Part shown: piece by piece, positions 1 to 8,453 of the stretch
Numbering within the stretch: position 1 is the first letter of the stretch
How the letters are laid out: each line of letters begins with the position of its first letter
Source: JAFGKK01 sp964521085
Lineage (GTDB): Bacteria; Chloroflexota; Anaerolineae; Anaerolineales; RBG-16-64-43
Length of the DNA: 64,000 bases
Assembly: GCA_964521085.1 (NCBI GenBank)
Contig: CAZFPL010000009.1
Location: forward strand, 1-64,000
Direction of reading: 5' to 3'
Position numbers and translations under genes: made by a program
Notes under the pieces: generated by a model
Told to the model about the DNA's origin: nothing
Database searches by the model: none
What the model saw: the letters and a program-made list of their open reading frames with translations, nothing else

Positions 1-748
1 CGGTGGTGACGAAGATCGTCTGGATCGCGGCCACGGTCAGGATCCGCGGCCCCATTAATGTGGCGGCTTTGATCACGCCGGGGAAACGCAGGTCGAGCGA
101 TGGTGTCCAGCGGAACTTGTAGTGTAAAAGCGCCGGAACCTGGATGGCCAGATGCATCATCGCCCCCAGGATCGTCCCGTACGCCAAACCGTAAATCCCG
201 TACACCGGCACAAGCACGAGCGCGCCGAAGATCAATCCGACGTTGTAGAGAATCGGCGCCATACCGGGCAGCAGGAAATGCTTGTATGCCTGCAGGCTTC
301 CCATCACCAGTCCGCTGATCGAAAAAATCAGCAGCGCGAAAAGATCAAGCCGCATCAGGCTTGCGGTGAGCGCCTGGTGCTCGGCGTCGAAGTTCGGCAC
401 CACCACGTGCGCGATGAATTCATCGGCAAACACTCCGAGCCCCACCGCCAGCGCCGCGGTGATCAGGAAGGCCCAGTTCGCGAGGCGCGAGAATAGCGCC
501 CATGTCGCCTCCCTCCCCTCGCGGTCGAGCGTCTCGGTCAGCACGGGGATCACCGCCACGGCCATCGCGCCTCCGGAGATGAGCGCAAAGATCATGTCCG
601 GAAGGTTGTTCGCGGCGTTGAAGGCATCCAGCTGCATGCCGACCCCGAAGGTCTGTCCGATCAGAATCTGCCGCACGAGCGCGACGATTTTATCGGCGGC
701 GAAGAGAAATCCGACGAGCAGGAACGATCGCACAAGGCGTGATTTCAA
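1..748 (-). CDS. murJ: Lipid II flippase MurJ (partial, 3' end outside window)
   Basis: Membrane flippase of the MviN/MurJ family, which moves the lipid-linked peptidoglycan precursor across the cytoplasmic membrane. About 249 N-terminal residues are present and the gene runs off the left edge. The translation begins with a hydrophobic helix, then shows the family stretches 'DAFNAANNLPDMIFAL' and 'GGAMAVAVIPVLTE' (about residues 40-70), followed by alternating membrane helices such as 'LIFSISGLVMGSLQAYKH'. No ATG fits. The TTG at 746-748 overlaps the TGA stop of the upstream peptidase gene, which suggests translational coupling. The family is clear from the sequence; the flippase role is known for the family. 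Confidence 0.9.
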   Translation of the reverse strand, partial: MKSRLVRSFLLVGFLFAADKIVALVRQILIGQTFGVGMQLDAFNAANNLPDMIFALISGGAMAVAVIPVLTETLDREGREATWALFSRLANWAFLITAALAVGLGVFADEFIAHVVVPNFDAEHQALTASLMRLDLFALLIFSISGLVMGSLQAYKHFLLPGMAPILYNVGLIFGALVLVPVYGIYGLAYGTILGAMMHLAIQVPALLHYKFRWTPSLDLRFPGVIKAATLMGPRILTVAAIQTIFVTT

Positions 749-2016
749 GTGACCTCTCCAAGCAACGTGAGTTGTTCGAGCGCGGGGGCGAAACCCGGGT
801 GCCGGACGAGCGCTTCGCGCCAGTCGTCGATTGCCCCCTGGCGGTCTCCCAGCGCATACCGGGCCATGCCCCTCCAGTACCAGGATTCTTCGAGATTCTC
901 CTGGACGTAGAGAGTGAAATTCGCCAGGTCGATCACATCCTGGTAGCGGCCGGAATAATAATAGGCGAAGTAAGGCCCGGTCTGATACCACAGCATCCGC
1001 CACGGCAATCCGGTTTTTCGTGCCATGTCGTACGCGAAAGCCGCATCGACGTATTCTTTGCGGGCGACGTGCACCGATCCAAGGTTGAAGTAGGCAAAGG
1101 CCAGGGATTCGTTTTGCAGGCTTGCCGCCTCGCGACGGGCCAGCTCCAGCGCGGCGAGATTATTGAGATCGATATCCGCGTTCGGTCCCAGGATCCCCTT
1201 CACCTCGGTTTCCCTGTCCCGCGGATACACGACGAGGTAGATGTAATTGAAGACCCGCCAATCGTACGTAAGGGAATCGTAGTCGACGGGGTAATCGGGG
1301 CCGTGGTAGGAATCCTGGGTCAGGAGGATGCGCTGCGCATCATCGTAGCCCACCACGAAGGTATAGTGCCCCATCCATCCCAGGTCCTCGCGGCCGGGCA
1401 CGACCAACCCCTTCTCGATGAGCACCGGAAAGCCGGCCGCGATCAATTGGCGCAGATCATCAAGGGTCCCGGCGGTGCGGTTGAACACGCCGTAGGCGGT
1501 GTTTTCCAGCACGTACCGCTCGAGTTCATACGGCATGACGTTCTTGTCTTCCTTGTTGGGTTTGAGCGCGTTGGCGATTTTTGTTTGGTTTCCCTCCCAG
1601 CCCCAGAAGTTGAGCATCATCGAAAGGCTGGCCGGTCCGCAGTTGTTCCACCCCTGGTATTCGTGCTTCATGAAGGGCAGCGTCACGGCGGCCGGAATCG
1701 GCGGCCGCGATGCGGTCGGAGTGACGGTCGGCAGTTCCGCCTCGGTCGCACCGTACGTCGGCGATGGGGATGCGGCTGTTCCATCCCCGCTGAATTTCAC
1801 CGCGGTGAGGGTTCCCTGCATCATGGCCATGCGCGACGGGTCAGCGGTTGCGATCGTATCCGGATGCGGGAAGAAATAATCCCTGAGCTGCGCCCGGACT
1901 TCGTCGATCCGCCAGGCCAGCCGTTCGTTGACAGCCGGGATCTGATAGATCAGCAGCGCCGTCTCGATCAGGACGATGGCAATTAATGCCAGGGTGAGTG
2001 CTTTTCGAATCTTCAA
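745..2016 (-). CDS. C39-like cysteine peptidase with TPR tail, membrane anchored
   Basis: Predicted extracytoplasmic cysteine peptidase of 423 residues. An N-terminal hydrophobic helix (about 6-25) is followed by a Ser/Thr/Pro-rich linker (about 80-110) and a peptidase C39_2-like domain. The catalytic candidates are visible: Cys126 in 'NCGPASL', His217 in 'MGHYTFVVGYD' and Asp235 in 'LLTQDS'. The C-terminal third holds TPR-like helices, including 'FAYFNLGSVHVARKEY' and 'WYWRGMARYALGDRQGA'. The start is a TTG at 2014-2016, because no ATG precedes the hydrophobic helix in frame. It is upstream of murJ and overlaps it, so a role in cell-envelope maturation is possible but is inference only. No substrate can be named. 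Confidence 0.8.
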   Translation of the reverse strand: MKIRKALTLALIAIVLIETALLIYQIPAVNERLAWRIDEVRAQLRDYFFPHPDTIATADPSRMAMMQGTLTAVKFSGDGTAASPSPTYGATEAELPTVTPTASRPPIPAAVTLPFMKHEYQGWNNCGPASLSMMLNFWGWEGNQTKIANALKPNKEDKNVMPYELERYVLENTAYGVFNRTAGTLDDLRQLIAAGFPVLIEKGLVVPGREDLGWMGHYTFVVGYDDAQRILLTQDSYHGPDYPVDYDSLTYDWRVFNYIYLVVYPRDRETEVKGILGPNADIDLNNLAALELARREAASLQNESLAFAYFNLGSVHVARKEYVDAAFAYDMARKTGLPWRMLWYQTGPYFAYYYSGRYQDVIDLANFTLYVQENLEESWYWRGMARYALGDRQGAIDDWREALVRHPGFAPALEQLTLLGEVT

Positions 2017-2350
2017 GGAATGGATCCGTCCGTTTCCTCCGAACGTTTGCGATTATACCGTCCGAACGCGAAGACGTTGTCCCTTTCACAATGCGGGCTT
2101 TTCCGTGCATCCAAAAAGCGGCGAAGACGTTTTATCACACCCGCTTCCACCGGGAATAGGGATTCCTGCAATAATGGGGTAATCGTATGGAAAACGTCAG
2201 GTGGGATTCAATACCACGGATGTCCCTCCCATTTTCTTCCGTCCCCCTCATTGCACGTCCCCGATTTGCCGCTCGAGAATTCAGGAGAGTGATTTTATTC
2301 AGGGTCGAGGCAAACGGCGGGACTATGGGAGGGATGGCACTCTCGGCAGA
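2017..2350. other. Intergenic region without a gene
   Basis: This 334-base spacer lies between two minus-strand genes. On the minus strand a good -10 hexamer TATAAT (plus coordinates 2052-2057) sits 36 bases before the TTG start of the C39-like gene, but no convincing -35 box accompanies it. I see no gene, no tRNA and no strong hairpin in the rest. Confidence 0.4.
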
Positions 2351-2947
2351 TTAAGACTGACTCTTATCGTTGAGTGATGCGAGGATGCGGCGGGCCTCTT
2401 CGCGCATTTCCGGGTCGGGAATATCCGCCACGGAATAATATTCCACACCATCCACGTGGATCAGGTTTCTTCCGGGTATCCGGAGTACTTTAACGCGGTC
2501 CTCGGAAGCAGTTTCTTCGGATTGATAATCGCCGATTTGGAGTGAATCGAGCACTTGGCGGAGAAATTCATTCTCCGGCTGTTGTTCCAGCAATTCGTTC
2601 ACGGCTTTGTAAATAACCGCTTTTCGTTCTTCGGTGGATCCCAGCTTTTCCCCCGCGTCTTCGGCCATCTGGACGATCTTCCCCAAGTCGATCGCACTCG
2701 ACAATTCCGGGACCGCATTCCGCAAAAAACTCCTGAGCGGGGATTCCGCCTCGATGATGGACGGGGATTCTTCGACCGGAGCGGGGGAATCGAGGATCTC
2801 TCTTTTCCCCATTTTCATCCAATCCGGAGCGGGTTCGAAATTACCCTCGTCGCGCCGGATACGAACACTCCATACGATCAGCGCCAAGAGGATGACGGCA
2901 CCGAAAACACTTCCCGCGACCGTGAGAAGGAGAACTATCGACGACAT
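2351..2947 (-). CDS. Single-pass membrane protein of unknown function
   Basis: A 198-residue protein with one N-terminal membrane helix (about residues 3-26, ending in the basic stop-transfer 'VRIRRD') and a soluble acidic remainder of about 170 residues, presumably cytoplasmic. The soluble part is helical and charged, with a C-terminal segment 'VDGVEYYSVADIPDPEMREE' that suggests a small folded domain. I recognise no family. It stands alone, with 163 bases to the gene on its 3' side in transcription terms unknown and no operon partner. Codon use and a normal reading frame support it as a real gene; the function is unknown. Confidence 0.65.
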   Translation of the reverse strand: MSSIVLLLTVAGSVFGAVILLALIVWSVRIRRDEGNFEPAPDWMKMGKREILDSPAPVEESPSIIEAESPLRSFLRNAVPELSSAIDLGKIVQMAEDAGEKLGSTEERKAVIYKAVNELLEQQPENEFLRQVLDSLQIGDYQSEETASEDRVKVLRIPGRNLIHVDGVEYYSVADIPDPEMREEARRILASLNDKSQS

Positions 2948-3110
2948 GACGCCTCCCTTGACCTATTACCTCTCGATTAATCATTACTCAAAGGATCAAC
3001 GGTACGCCTTATTCAAGGGCAAGCCTTCATCCCCTGTCCGCTTCCCACATGGGGAGAAGGAAGGAGATCCATCCCTCGATCATAATCCCGATGGACGGTG
3101 CGGCGGATGG

Positions 3111-3935
3111 TTATTCCGTCTTCTGATTAAATTTTCGCACTGCTTCGCAAAACGGACATTTCGGATTGCCGCAAAGCAGAGCCTGCGGGTCCTCCCGAAT
3201 CCATGCGGAGGCGGTATTCAACAGGTCCCGCAGCGGAATTCGGGTAACGGGAAACGATCCAATCTTCCCGGACTGGATCACGCCCGCCAGTTTTACATCG
3301 ATCGCGCCGAATCCCCGCGAGCAACCGGGGAAGCCCGGACATTCCACCACCCCCTGGGGGGTCAGCGCCCAGCGGATGAACTGCTTTCTCCCGGCGCGTT
3401 GTTCCGCCAGATGCAGAGCCACATTCGCCGGAGGATCGGATCCCATGATAACCACGTCGCCGCCCGCTTTCGCCAACGAGTCGATCGGGGCAAACGGCTC
3501 CGCAATTGTCTGAGTCTCCAGAATTTCAGCAGCCCCCAGGCCGGCGAAGGATAGGATCGGATGGCTCGAACGCGAGGCGCCCTCCATTCGCCGAAGGCTT
3601 TCGGGCAGCGGGCCGAGAAGCGGTGACACTCGGATCGACGGCCTGAAAAAATCCGCTTCGACGCTTGCGGCGCTTGCCTCGGGGTAGTCCACAGCGTTAT
3701 CCACAGGCCCCTCCGCCGGATACACCATCGTTTGGTACGTGAACGCCGGGGCGATTACCGTCTTGCAGGAGGCGGCCAACGCCGCCGCGAGCGCGGCCAC
3801 TCCGCCGCGGATGCTCTCCGGCACCAGGGCCGGACCGATCACTACGATTCGCGATTCGCCTTCCAGGCCGATCCGGCGGAGGGCCAGGAGAATATCGCGG
3901 TAACCGAATGCTCCGGTGCGTTTGCGGGTGGGCAT
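3111..3935 (-). CDS. AAC(3)-family N-acetyltransferase-like protein
   Basis: Member of the antibiotic/aminoglycoside 3-N-acetyltransferase family, whose enzymes transfer acetyl from acetyl-CoA to an amino group. Length is 274 residues, normal for the family. Matching features are 'SHPILSFAGLGAAEI' near the middle, 'PFAPIDSLAKAGGDVVIMGS' and the 'ALHLAEQRAG' segment carrying the conserved His and Glu. The C-terminus has clustered cysteines ('CPGFPGC', 'CGNPKCPFC'), which could bind a metal. It is the last gene of the run GNAT-surE-proC, 24 bases after proC. Chromosomal members such as YokD have no proven resistance role, so aminoglycoside resistance should not be assumed. Confidence 0.8.
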   Translation of the reverse strand: MPTRKRTGAFGYRDILLALRRIGLEGESRIVVIGPALVPESIRGGVAALAAALAASCKTVIAPAFTYQTMVYPAEGPVDNAVDYPEASAASVEADFFRPSIRVSPLLGPLPESLRRMEGASRSSHPILSFAGLGAAEILETQTIAEPFAPIDSLAKAGGDVVIMGSDPPANVALHLAEQRAGRKQFIRWALTPQGVVECPGFPGCSRGFGAIDVKLAGVIQSGKIGSFPVTRIPLRDLLNTASAWIREDPQALLCGNPKCPFCEAVRKFNQKTE

Positions 3936-3959
3936 GGGCTGAGTTTTCTTGCTAACGCA

Positions 3960-4802
3960 TCATCCTTTTCGGGATTCGCCGGGCAGCTGCCCCTTCCCCA
4001 ACTCGATCGATCGCCGACGGGCTGCTTCGACGGCCCGCATGATCGCCGTCCGAAATCCGTGCCGCTCGAACGAATGCAAAGCCGCCGCGGTGGTTCCGCC
4101 CGGCGACGTGACCTGCTCACGCAAATCCGCCAGATCCTTGGGCGAGCTCATCGCGTACTCAACGGATCCCTTAACGGTTTGAAGGACAAGCTGTTTGGAA
4201 ACCGCCTGCGAAAACCCAAGCTTCACACCCGCGTCCGCCAGCGCCTCCATGAACAGGAACACATACGCCGGTCCGGATCCGATAAGCGCGGTGGCCGCGT
4301 CGAGGTAGGTTTCCTCGTCCATATAGATCTCGGCCCCCAGCGCGCCGAGAAGTTCCTTGGCCTGCGATCGCTGGGTTTCGGTCACGCCGGGGGAAGCGGT
4401 CCAGACCGTCATTCCCTGGCCGATTTGTGCCGGCGTGTTCGGCATGGAACGCACCACGACCGGATGAGCAAGGCCTTCGGAGACGGTCGAAATCTTCACT
4501 CCGGCCATGATCGACAGGACAAGCGCCTGCTTCGGCACGCATCCCGTTAATCCCAGCAGCACCTTCGGAGCAGTCTGCGGTTTCACAGACAGCACGATCA
4601 CGTCCGCGCCTTCCATCGCCGCGCGATTATCGGCCGTGCAATGGATGGCGTACCGTTCCCGGAGTTCCTGCAGGCGGTCCGGGCGGATATCGGAGGCGGT
4701 GATGTGCGAAGGATCGACAAGCTTTTTCGCCAGCACGCCCCGGATGATCCCTTCCGCCATCACGCCCGCGCCGATGAACGCCACTTTCGAATTCTTAAGC
4801 AT
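3960..4802 (-). CDS. proC: Pyrroline-5-carboxylate reductase
   Basis: Catalyses the last step of proline synthesis, NAD(P)H-dependent reduction of pyrroline-5-carboxylate, in the cytoplasm. The 280-residue protein has the N-terminal Rossmann signature 'AFIGAGVMAEGIIRG', the segment 'VLSVKPQTAPKVL' and the C-terminal family stretch 'ALIGSGPAYVFLFMEALADA', followed by 'LREQVTSPGGTTAAAL', which matches the ProC signature. Its start codon lies inside the last eight bases of surE, so the two are probably co-translated. Identification is secure. Confidence 0.95.
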   Translation of the reverse strand: MLKNSKVAFIGAGVMAEGIIRGVLAKKLVDPSHITASDIRPDRLQELRERYAIHCTADNRAAMEGADVIVLSVKPQTAPKVLLGLTGCVPKQALVLSIMAGVKISTVSEGLAHPVVVRSMPNTPAQIGQGMTVWTASPGVTETQRSQAKELLGALGAEIYMDEETYLDAATALIGSGPAYVFLFMEALADAGVKLGFSQAVSKQLVLQTVKGSVEYAMSSPKDLADLREQVTSPGGTTAAALHSFERHGFRTAIMRAVEAARRRSIELGKGQLPGESRKG

Positions 4803-5592
4803 CGTTTCCTCCTCCCTCTTTCGATTCCCCCCAAGTCCATTCGCGCATGGAATTCATCATATCGTACGCCGTGAGATCCAGCTGAACCGGTGTAATCGAA
4901 ATATAGCCCTGGGCCACCGCCCAGAAATCCGTTTCCTGCTCCAGGGCTCCCTCCGGCGGTCCGCCGCCGATCCAGTAGTACGGCTTTCCGCGCGGGTCCA
5001 TCCGGGCGACAAGCTCGTCGCGATACACACGTAATCCCTGTTTGGTGATCCGCACTCCGCGGATTTTTTCCTCCGGCAGGTTCGGGACGTTGATGTTCAA
5101 CAGGATTCCCTCCGGCAGCTTTTTCCGCAGGACCGATTGGACGGCTCGCGCGGCGAAATTCGCCGCCGGCTGATAGGCGCTTTCCGCCGCGGATTCCTGG
5201 ACGCAAAGCGAGACGGCGATCCCCGGCGCGCCGTTGATCACCGCCTCCATCGCCGCCGTTACGGTCCCCGAATAGGTGAGGTCGTAGCCCAGATTGGGCC
5301 CGGCGTTGATACCGGAGACGACGATGTCAACACTGATGGGAACCAATCCAAGCATCGCCATGGCGACGCAATCCGAGGGCGCGCCGCTGGAGACGATCGC
5401 CGGCGAACCGTCCGTCAGTTTCGCGGCCCATGCCCGGAGCGGTTTGTGCAGGGTTTTCACGTGCCCGCCGGCCGACCAGTTATGTTCCGGAACGCACACG
5501 GTCACATCGCCGACGGCGCGCAGGGCTTGCACCAGCGCGGGCAGACTCGCCGCATATACTCCGTCGTCGTTGGTGACCAGAATGTGTGTCAT
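4795..5592 (-). CDS. surE: 5'/3'-nucleotidase SurE
   Basis: Metal-dependent survival protein E, a phosphatase acting on nucleoside 5'- and 3'-monophosphates. The 265-residue protein starts with the metal-binding 'ILVTNDDGVYAASLPAL' and contains 'SGINAGPNLG' and 'YSGTVTAAMEAV', all diagnostic of the family. The ATG overlaps the stop of the upstream acetyltransferase gene (ATGA, 5589-5592), and its own end overlaps proC. The gene therefore sits in the middle of a tightly packed four-gene operon. Confidence 0.95.
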   Translation of the reverse strand: MTHILVTNDDGVYAASLPALVQALRAVGDVTVCVPEHNWSAGGHVKTLHKPLRAWAAKLTDGSPAIVSSGAPSDCVAMAMLGLVPISVDIVVSGINAGPNLGYDLTYSGTVTAAMEAVINGAPGIAVSLCVQESAAESAYQPAANFAARAVQSVLRKKLPEGILLNINVPNLPEEKIRGVRITKQGLRVYRDELVARMDPRGKPYYWIGGGPPEGALEQETDFWAVAQGYISITPVQLDLTAYDMMNSMREWTWGESKEGGGNDA

Positions 5593-6263
5593 TTCAGTTC
5601 AATGCCTTTCGCCGGAATTGCGTTCTTGGGGAGCGGTTTAATCATCCGATAGAACCCTGTGTATTTTACGCCCGGGGCGTGCAAACGGCTGATGTGCTTC
5701 CGGACTGCGCGGTACCCGACCTGCTCATAGAACTTTTTCGCACCCGAATTGTGCAGCATCACGGAAAGCGAACACACCGGCAAGCCCAATTCCCGCGCCT
5801 GCCGTTCGGCATTCTCCAAAAGCGCGCGGCCGACGCCGTGCTTGCGGTGGGAAGACGCCACCGCCAGCGTATTGACATACAACTCGCCTGGTTCCGCATC
5901 CGGTTCCAAGGCCAATGGAAAACCCCTCCATGCCAATCGGAGGGCGGATCTTAATCCGAAACATTTTCCGCAAACCCGCACCAGCCGCACGGTTGCCTTC
6001 GCCAGATCCGCGCTGGGAAGCGACTGCGCGATGCCGGCAATTTCGCCCCCGGCTTCCGCGAGAGTCGAGAATTGATACGACAAGAGGTGCCCGGGCTTGC
6101 GAAAGAGCACCCGGAGCACGCGGATGGTTCCTTCTGCATCCGGCTGTCCGAAAAGGTATTCTCCCAGCGTCGGCATGGTCTCGTAGATCAGCGCCGATGC
6201 GGCATCGGCATCGTACGGAACGGCGGGACGCAGGGTGAGGGAAGACTCGTCTTGCGTTGCCAT
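5589..6263 (-). CDS. GNAT-family N-acetyltransferase
   Basis: Acetyl-CoA-dependent N-acetyltransferase of unknown substrate, about 224 residues. The acetyl-CoA binding motif is visible in 'NTLAVASSHRKHGVGRALL' and motif B in 'LHNSGAKKFYEQVGYR'. I chose the ATG at 6261-6263; a TTG six codons upstream (6281) is possible. A TACAAT hexamer lies only six bases before the ATG, so the message may be leaderless, although no -35 box is obvious. It is the first gene of the surE-proC-AAC(3)-like operon. Confidence 0.8.
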   Translation of the reverse strand: MATQDESSLTLRPAVPYDADAASALIYETMPTLGEYLFGQPDAEGTIRVLRVLFRKPGHLLSYQFSTLAEAGGEIAGIAQSLPSADLAKATVRLVRVCGKCFGLRSALRLAWRGFPLALEPDAEPGELYVNTLAVASSHRKHGVGRALLENAERQARELGLPVCSLSVMLHNSGAKKFYEQVGYRAVRKHISRLHAPGVKYTGFYRMIKPLPKNAIPAKGIELK

Positions 6264-6301
6264 TGGGGTATTGTAATCCAATCCGTATGGGATTTTTTAT
6301 A

Positions 6302-6361
6302 CTTCCGCGGAGAGCACGAAGATTTTTTTCCACTTCGTGCCCTTCGTGCTCTCCGCGGAAG
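6302..6361. repeat. Perfect 20-bp inverted repeat, dispersed palindrome family
   Basis: Two perfect 20-base arms (6302-6321 and 6342-6361) enclose a 20-base T-rich centre. The right half is related to the right half of the palindrome at 13968-14023: both read like TTYGTGCCCTTYGTGC followed by a CYGCGG-type end. That marks a dispersed family. It lies between the divergent GNAT and lipA genes. Confidence 0.75.
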
Positions 6362-6419
6362 AATTGGATTGTCAAGCAATCGAAAGCGCATTAAACTGCT
6401 CCGCGAGGAACACGCCGCC

Positions 6420-7343
6420 ATGCCATCCCCCGTCCGCGACCGGATCCGATCATCCGAAGGGAATGAACTTCCCCGCCCGAAACGACGGCCGGAATGGATC
6501 CGCCTGGCCAAACCCAACGAAGATCAGGTGAAAGAACTGCGATCGCTCATGCGCACTTCCTCGCTGCACACCGTGTGCGAGGAGGCGATGTGCCCCAACG
6601 TCGGAGAGTGCTGGAGCCGCGGGACCGCCACCTTTCTCCTGCTGGGGGAGATTTGCACCCGCTCATGCGGATTTTGCGACGTCAAGCACGGCCAGCCCGC
6701 TCCGCTCGACCCCGGCGAACCGGAACGGGTGGCGCGCGCGGTGCAATCGATGAACCTGCGCCACGTGGTGATCACCTCGGTCAACCGCGACGATCAATCC
6801 GACGGCGGCGCGGCGATCTTCGCGGAGACGATCCGCCGGGTGCGCGGCGCGCTCCCGGAATGCACGGTCGAAGTGCTGATTCCGGATTTCAAGGGGAACG
6901 AATCCTCCCTGCGCACCGTGCTGGCGGAGCGTCCGGATATCCTTAACCATAACGTCGAGACGGTTCCGCGCCTGTTCCGGAAAGTTCAGCCGCAGGACCG
7001 TTACGAATGGTCGCAGGCCATTTTGCAGGGAGCCAAACGGCTGAATCCGGAACAAGTAACAAAATCCGGAATCATGGTCGGGCTGGGCGAGACGTTCGAA
7101 GAGGCGGTCGCCGTGATGCGCGACCTGCGCATATGGGGTGTGGATATTCTTACGATCGGCCAGTACCTTCAACCCTCGCGGCGCCATCTGCCGGTCGAAA
7201 ATTATTACACGCCGCAAGAATTCGCCGAACTCAAACGAATCGGCCTGGAAGAGCTGGCATTCCGCTGGGTCGAGTCATCCCCCTTGGTGCGGTCCTCCTA
7301 CCGCGCCGATGAGCAAGCGGCTGCTCTTACACGGAAGCATTGA
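6420..7343 (+). CDS. lipA: Lipoyl synthase
   Basis: Radical SAM enzyme that inserts two sulfur atoms into octanoyl groups on lipoyl-dependent proteins. The 307-residue protein carries both iron-sulfur motifs: the auxiliary cluster 'CEEAMCPNVGEC' and the radical SAM 'CTRSCGFC'. The C-terminal 'RSSYRADEQ' supplies the conserved serine region. The frame is open further upstream, but the ATG at 6420 is preceded by an AGGA element and gives the usual family length. It is a single plus-strand gene among minus-strand neighbours. Confidence 0.95.
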   Translation: MPSPVRDRIRSSEGNELPRPKRRPEWIRLAKPNEDQVKELRSLMRTSSLHTVCEEAMCPNVGECWSRGTATFLLLGEICTRSCGFCDVKHGQPAPLDPGEPERVARAVQSMNLRHVVITSVNRDDQSDGGAAIFAETIRRVRGALPECTVEVLIPDFKGNESSLRTVLAERPDILNHNVETVPRLFRKVQPQDRYEWSQAILQGAKRLNPEQVTKSGIMVGLGETFEEAVAVMRDLRIWGVDILTIGQYLQPSRRHLPVENYYTPQEFAELKRIGLEELAFRWVESSPLVRSSYRADEQAAALTRKH

Positions 7344-7361
7344 CCTGTCGAAATACCCCCG

Positions 7362-8453
7362 TTACGTTTCCTGCCGTCGCATCACCCAGACCACGATCCC
7401 GAATGTCGCCGCCATGCAGGCCGAGAGAAATGCCAGGTGCAATGCGGCATCCATCGGAGTGACCTGCCCGGCAAGCGATTGACCCAGGATTTGCACAAGA
7501 TAATACGTCGGGATGATCCGGATGATGGTGCCCAGAAACGCAGGCAGCTGCAGAACGCTCAACCAGCTTGGCGCTAGCAGGACCATCATCACGACGGTCG
7601 ACCAAGTGTTGATCTGCATGCTGGTGTGCAATGCGGTGCCCATCAACAGGCCCGTCATTACCAGGAAAAGCGCGCCCACGATCACCACCAGAAAGGTCAC
7701 CGGCCAATTCCCGGACCAGCCGTGGTTGAGTGCGATCAGAACCGTCGCGCTGAGGATGGAATACACCAAGCCGGTGACGGCTTTTCCGGCTGCGATCTCC
7801 GCCGGTGTGACCGGCGAGACGAGCAGAAATTCCATGGTGTGTTTTTCTTTTTCCTCCACCATCAGGAGGGGAACTACAAAACTGCCGGTCATGGTCAACG
7901 ACATCACCAGGAACATCACCAACAGGTAAGTATCCATCCGGAAGCCTTCTTTCCGGAATCCTTCTTCCGACGAATTCTCCGTCTGCGCGGAAATCAGAGA
8001 CCAATCGAGTGTCACGGGCGTCGAATCTTCCCGCATCGCCCATACCTGTTCGATGACGATTTCACGGAAGACCGCCAATTCGCCCCCTCCCTTGCGGCCG
8101 TTCAGATAAACGGTCAATTCCGGCTGGTTGCCCAGATCCACATTCCTATCGAAATCCGCCGGAATTGCGATTCCCCCGATGGCATTCCCATCGACCTCCT
8201 TCTTCAGCTGATCCTCCGATTCCACTTCCACAAGGTTTAAATCGGAGACGGCTCGAAGTTGCTCGGTCAAGCGCGACGAGCTGGGATCGTACACCGCCAC
8301 GCGGAACACCCCCACATTGGAGATCTCGCCGAAAATCAGCTGGAACATCACCGAAAGCCCGATCGGCAGAATCAGACTCATCAGCAGGTAGCGATTCTTG
8401 ATCGCGTCCAGAATATCCTTCTGGGCGATCGCCAGGATGGTGCGCGCGTTCAT
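7362..8453 (-). CDS. ABC-2 type exporter permease (NatB-like)
   Basis: Membrane subunit of an ABC exporter, 363 residues. One N-terminal helix ('YLLMSLILPIGLSVMFQ') is followed by a large external domain (about 50-190) and five or six C-terminal helices. The loop 'VEEKEKHTMEFLLVSPVT' is the typical NatB/ABC-2 coupling segment. The ATG at 8451-8453 overlaps the TGA of the ATPase gene (ATGA), so subunit synthesis is probably coupled; longer upstream starts would lie inside the ATPase gene. The exported substrate is unknown. It ends the operon containing the three paralogous membrane proteins and a winged-helix regulator. Confidence 0.85.
   Translation of the reverse strand: MNARTILAIAQKDILDAIKNRYLLMSLILPIGLSVMFQLIFGEISNVGVFRVAVYDPSSSRLTEQLRAVSDLNLVEVESEDQLKKEVDGNAIGGIAIPADFDRNVDLGNQPELTVYLNGRKGGGELAVFREIVIEQVWAMREDSTPVTLDWSLISAQTENSSEEGFRKEGFRMDTYLLVMFLVMSLTMTGSFVVPLLMVEEKEKHTMEFLLVSPVTPAEIAAGKAVTGLVYSILSATVLIALNHGWSGNWPVTFLVVIVGALFLVMTGLLMGTALHTSMQINTWSTVVMMVLLAPSWLSVLQLPAFLGTIIRIIPTYYLVQILGQSLAGQVTPMDAALHLAFLSACMAATFGIVVWVMRRQET

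Noticed and set aside
739..1986. A 415-codon open frame on the plus strand
   Set aside because: It is antisense to the C39-like peptidase gene, which has clear catalytic motifs. High G+C makes long antisense frames common.
5450..5466. TTTTCACGTG, half of a parS-like site
   Set aside because: Only one half fits, and it lies inside surE; the other half diverges.
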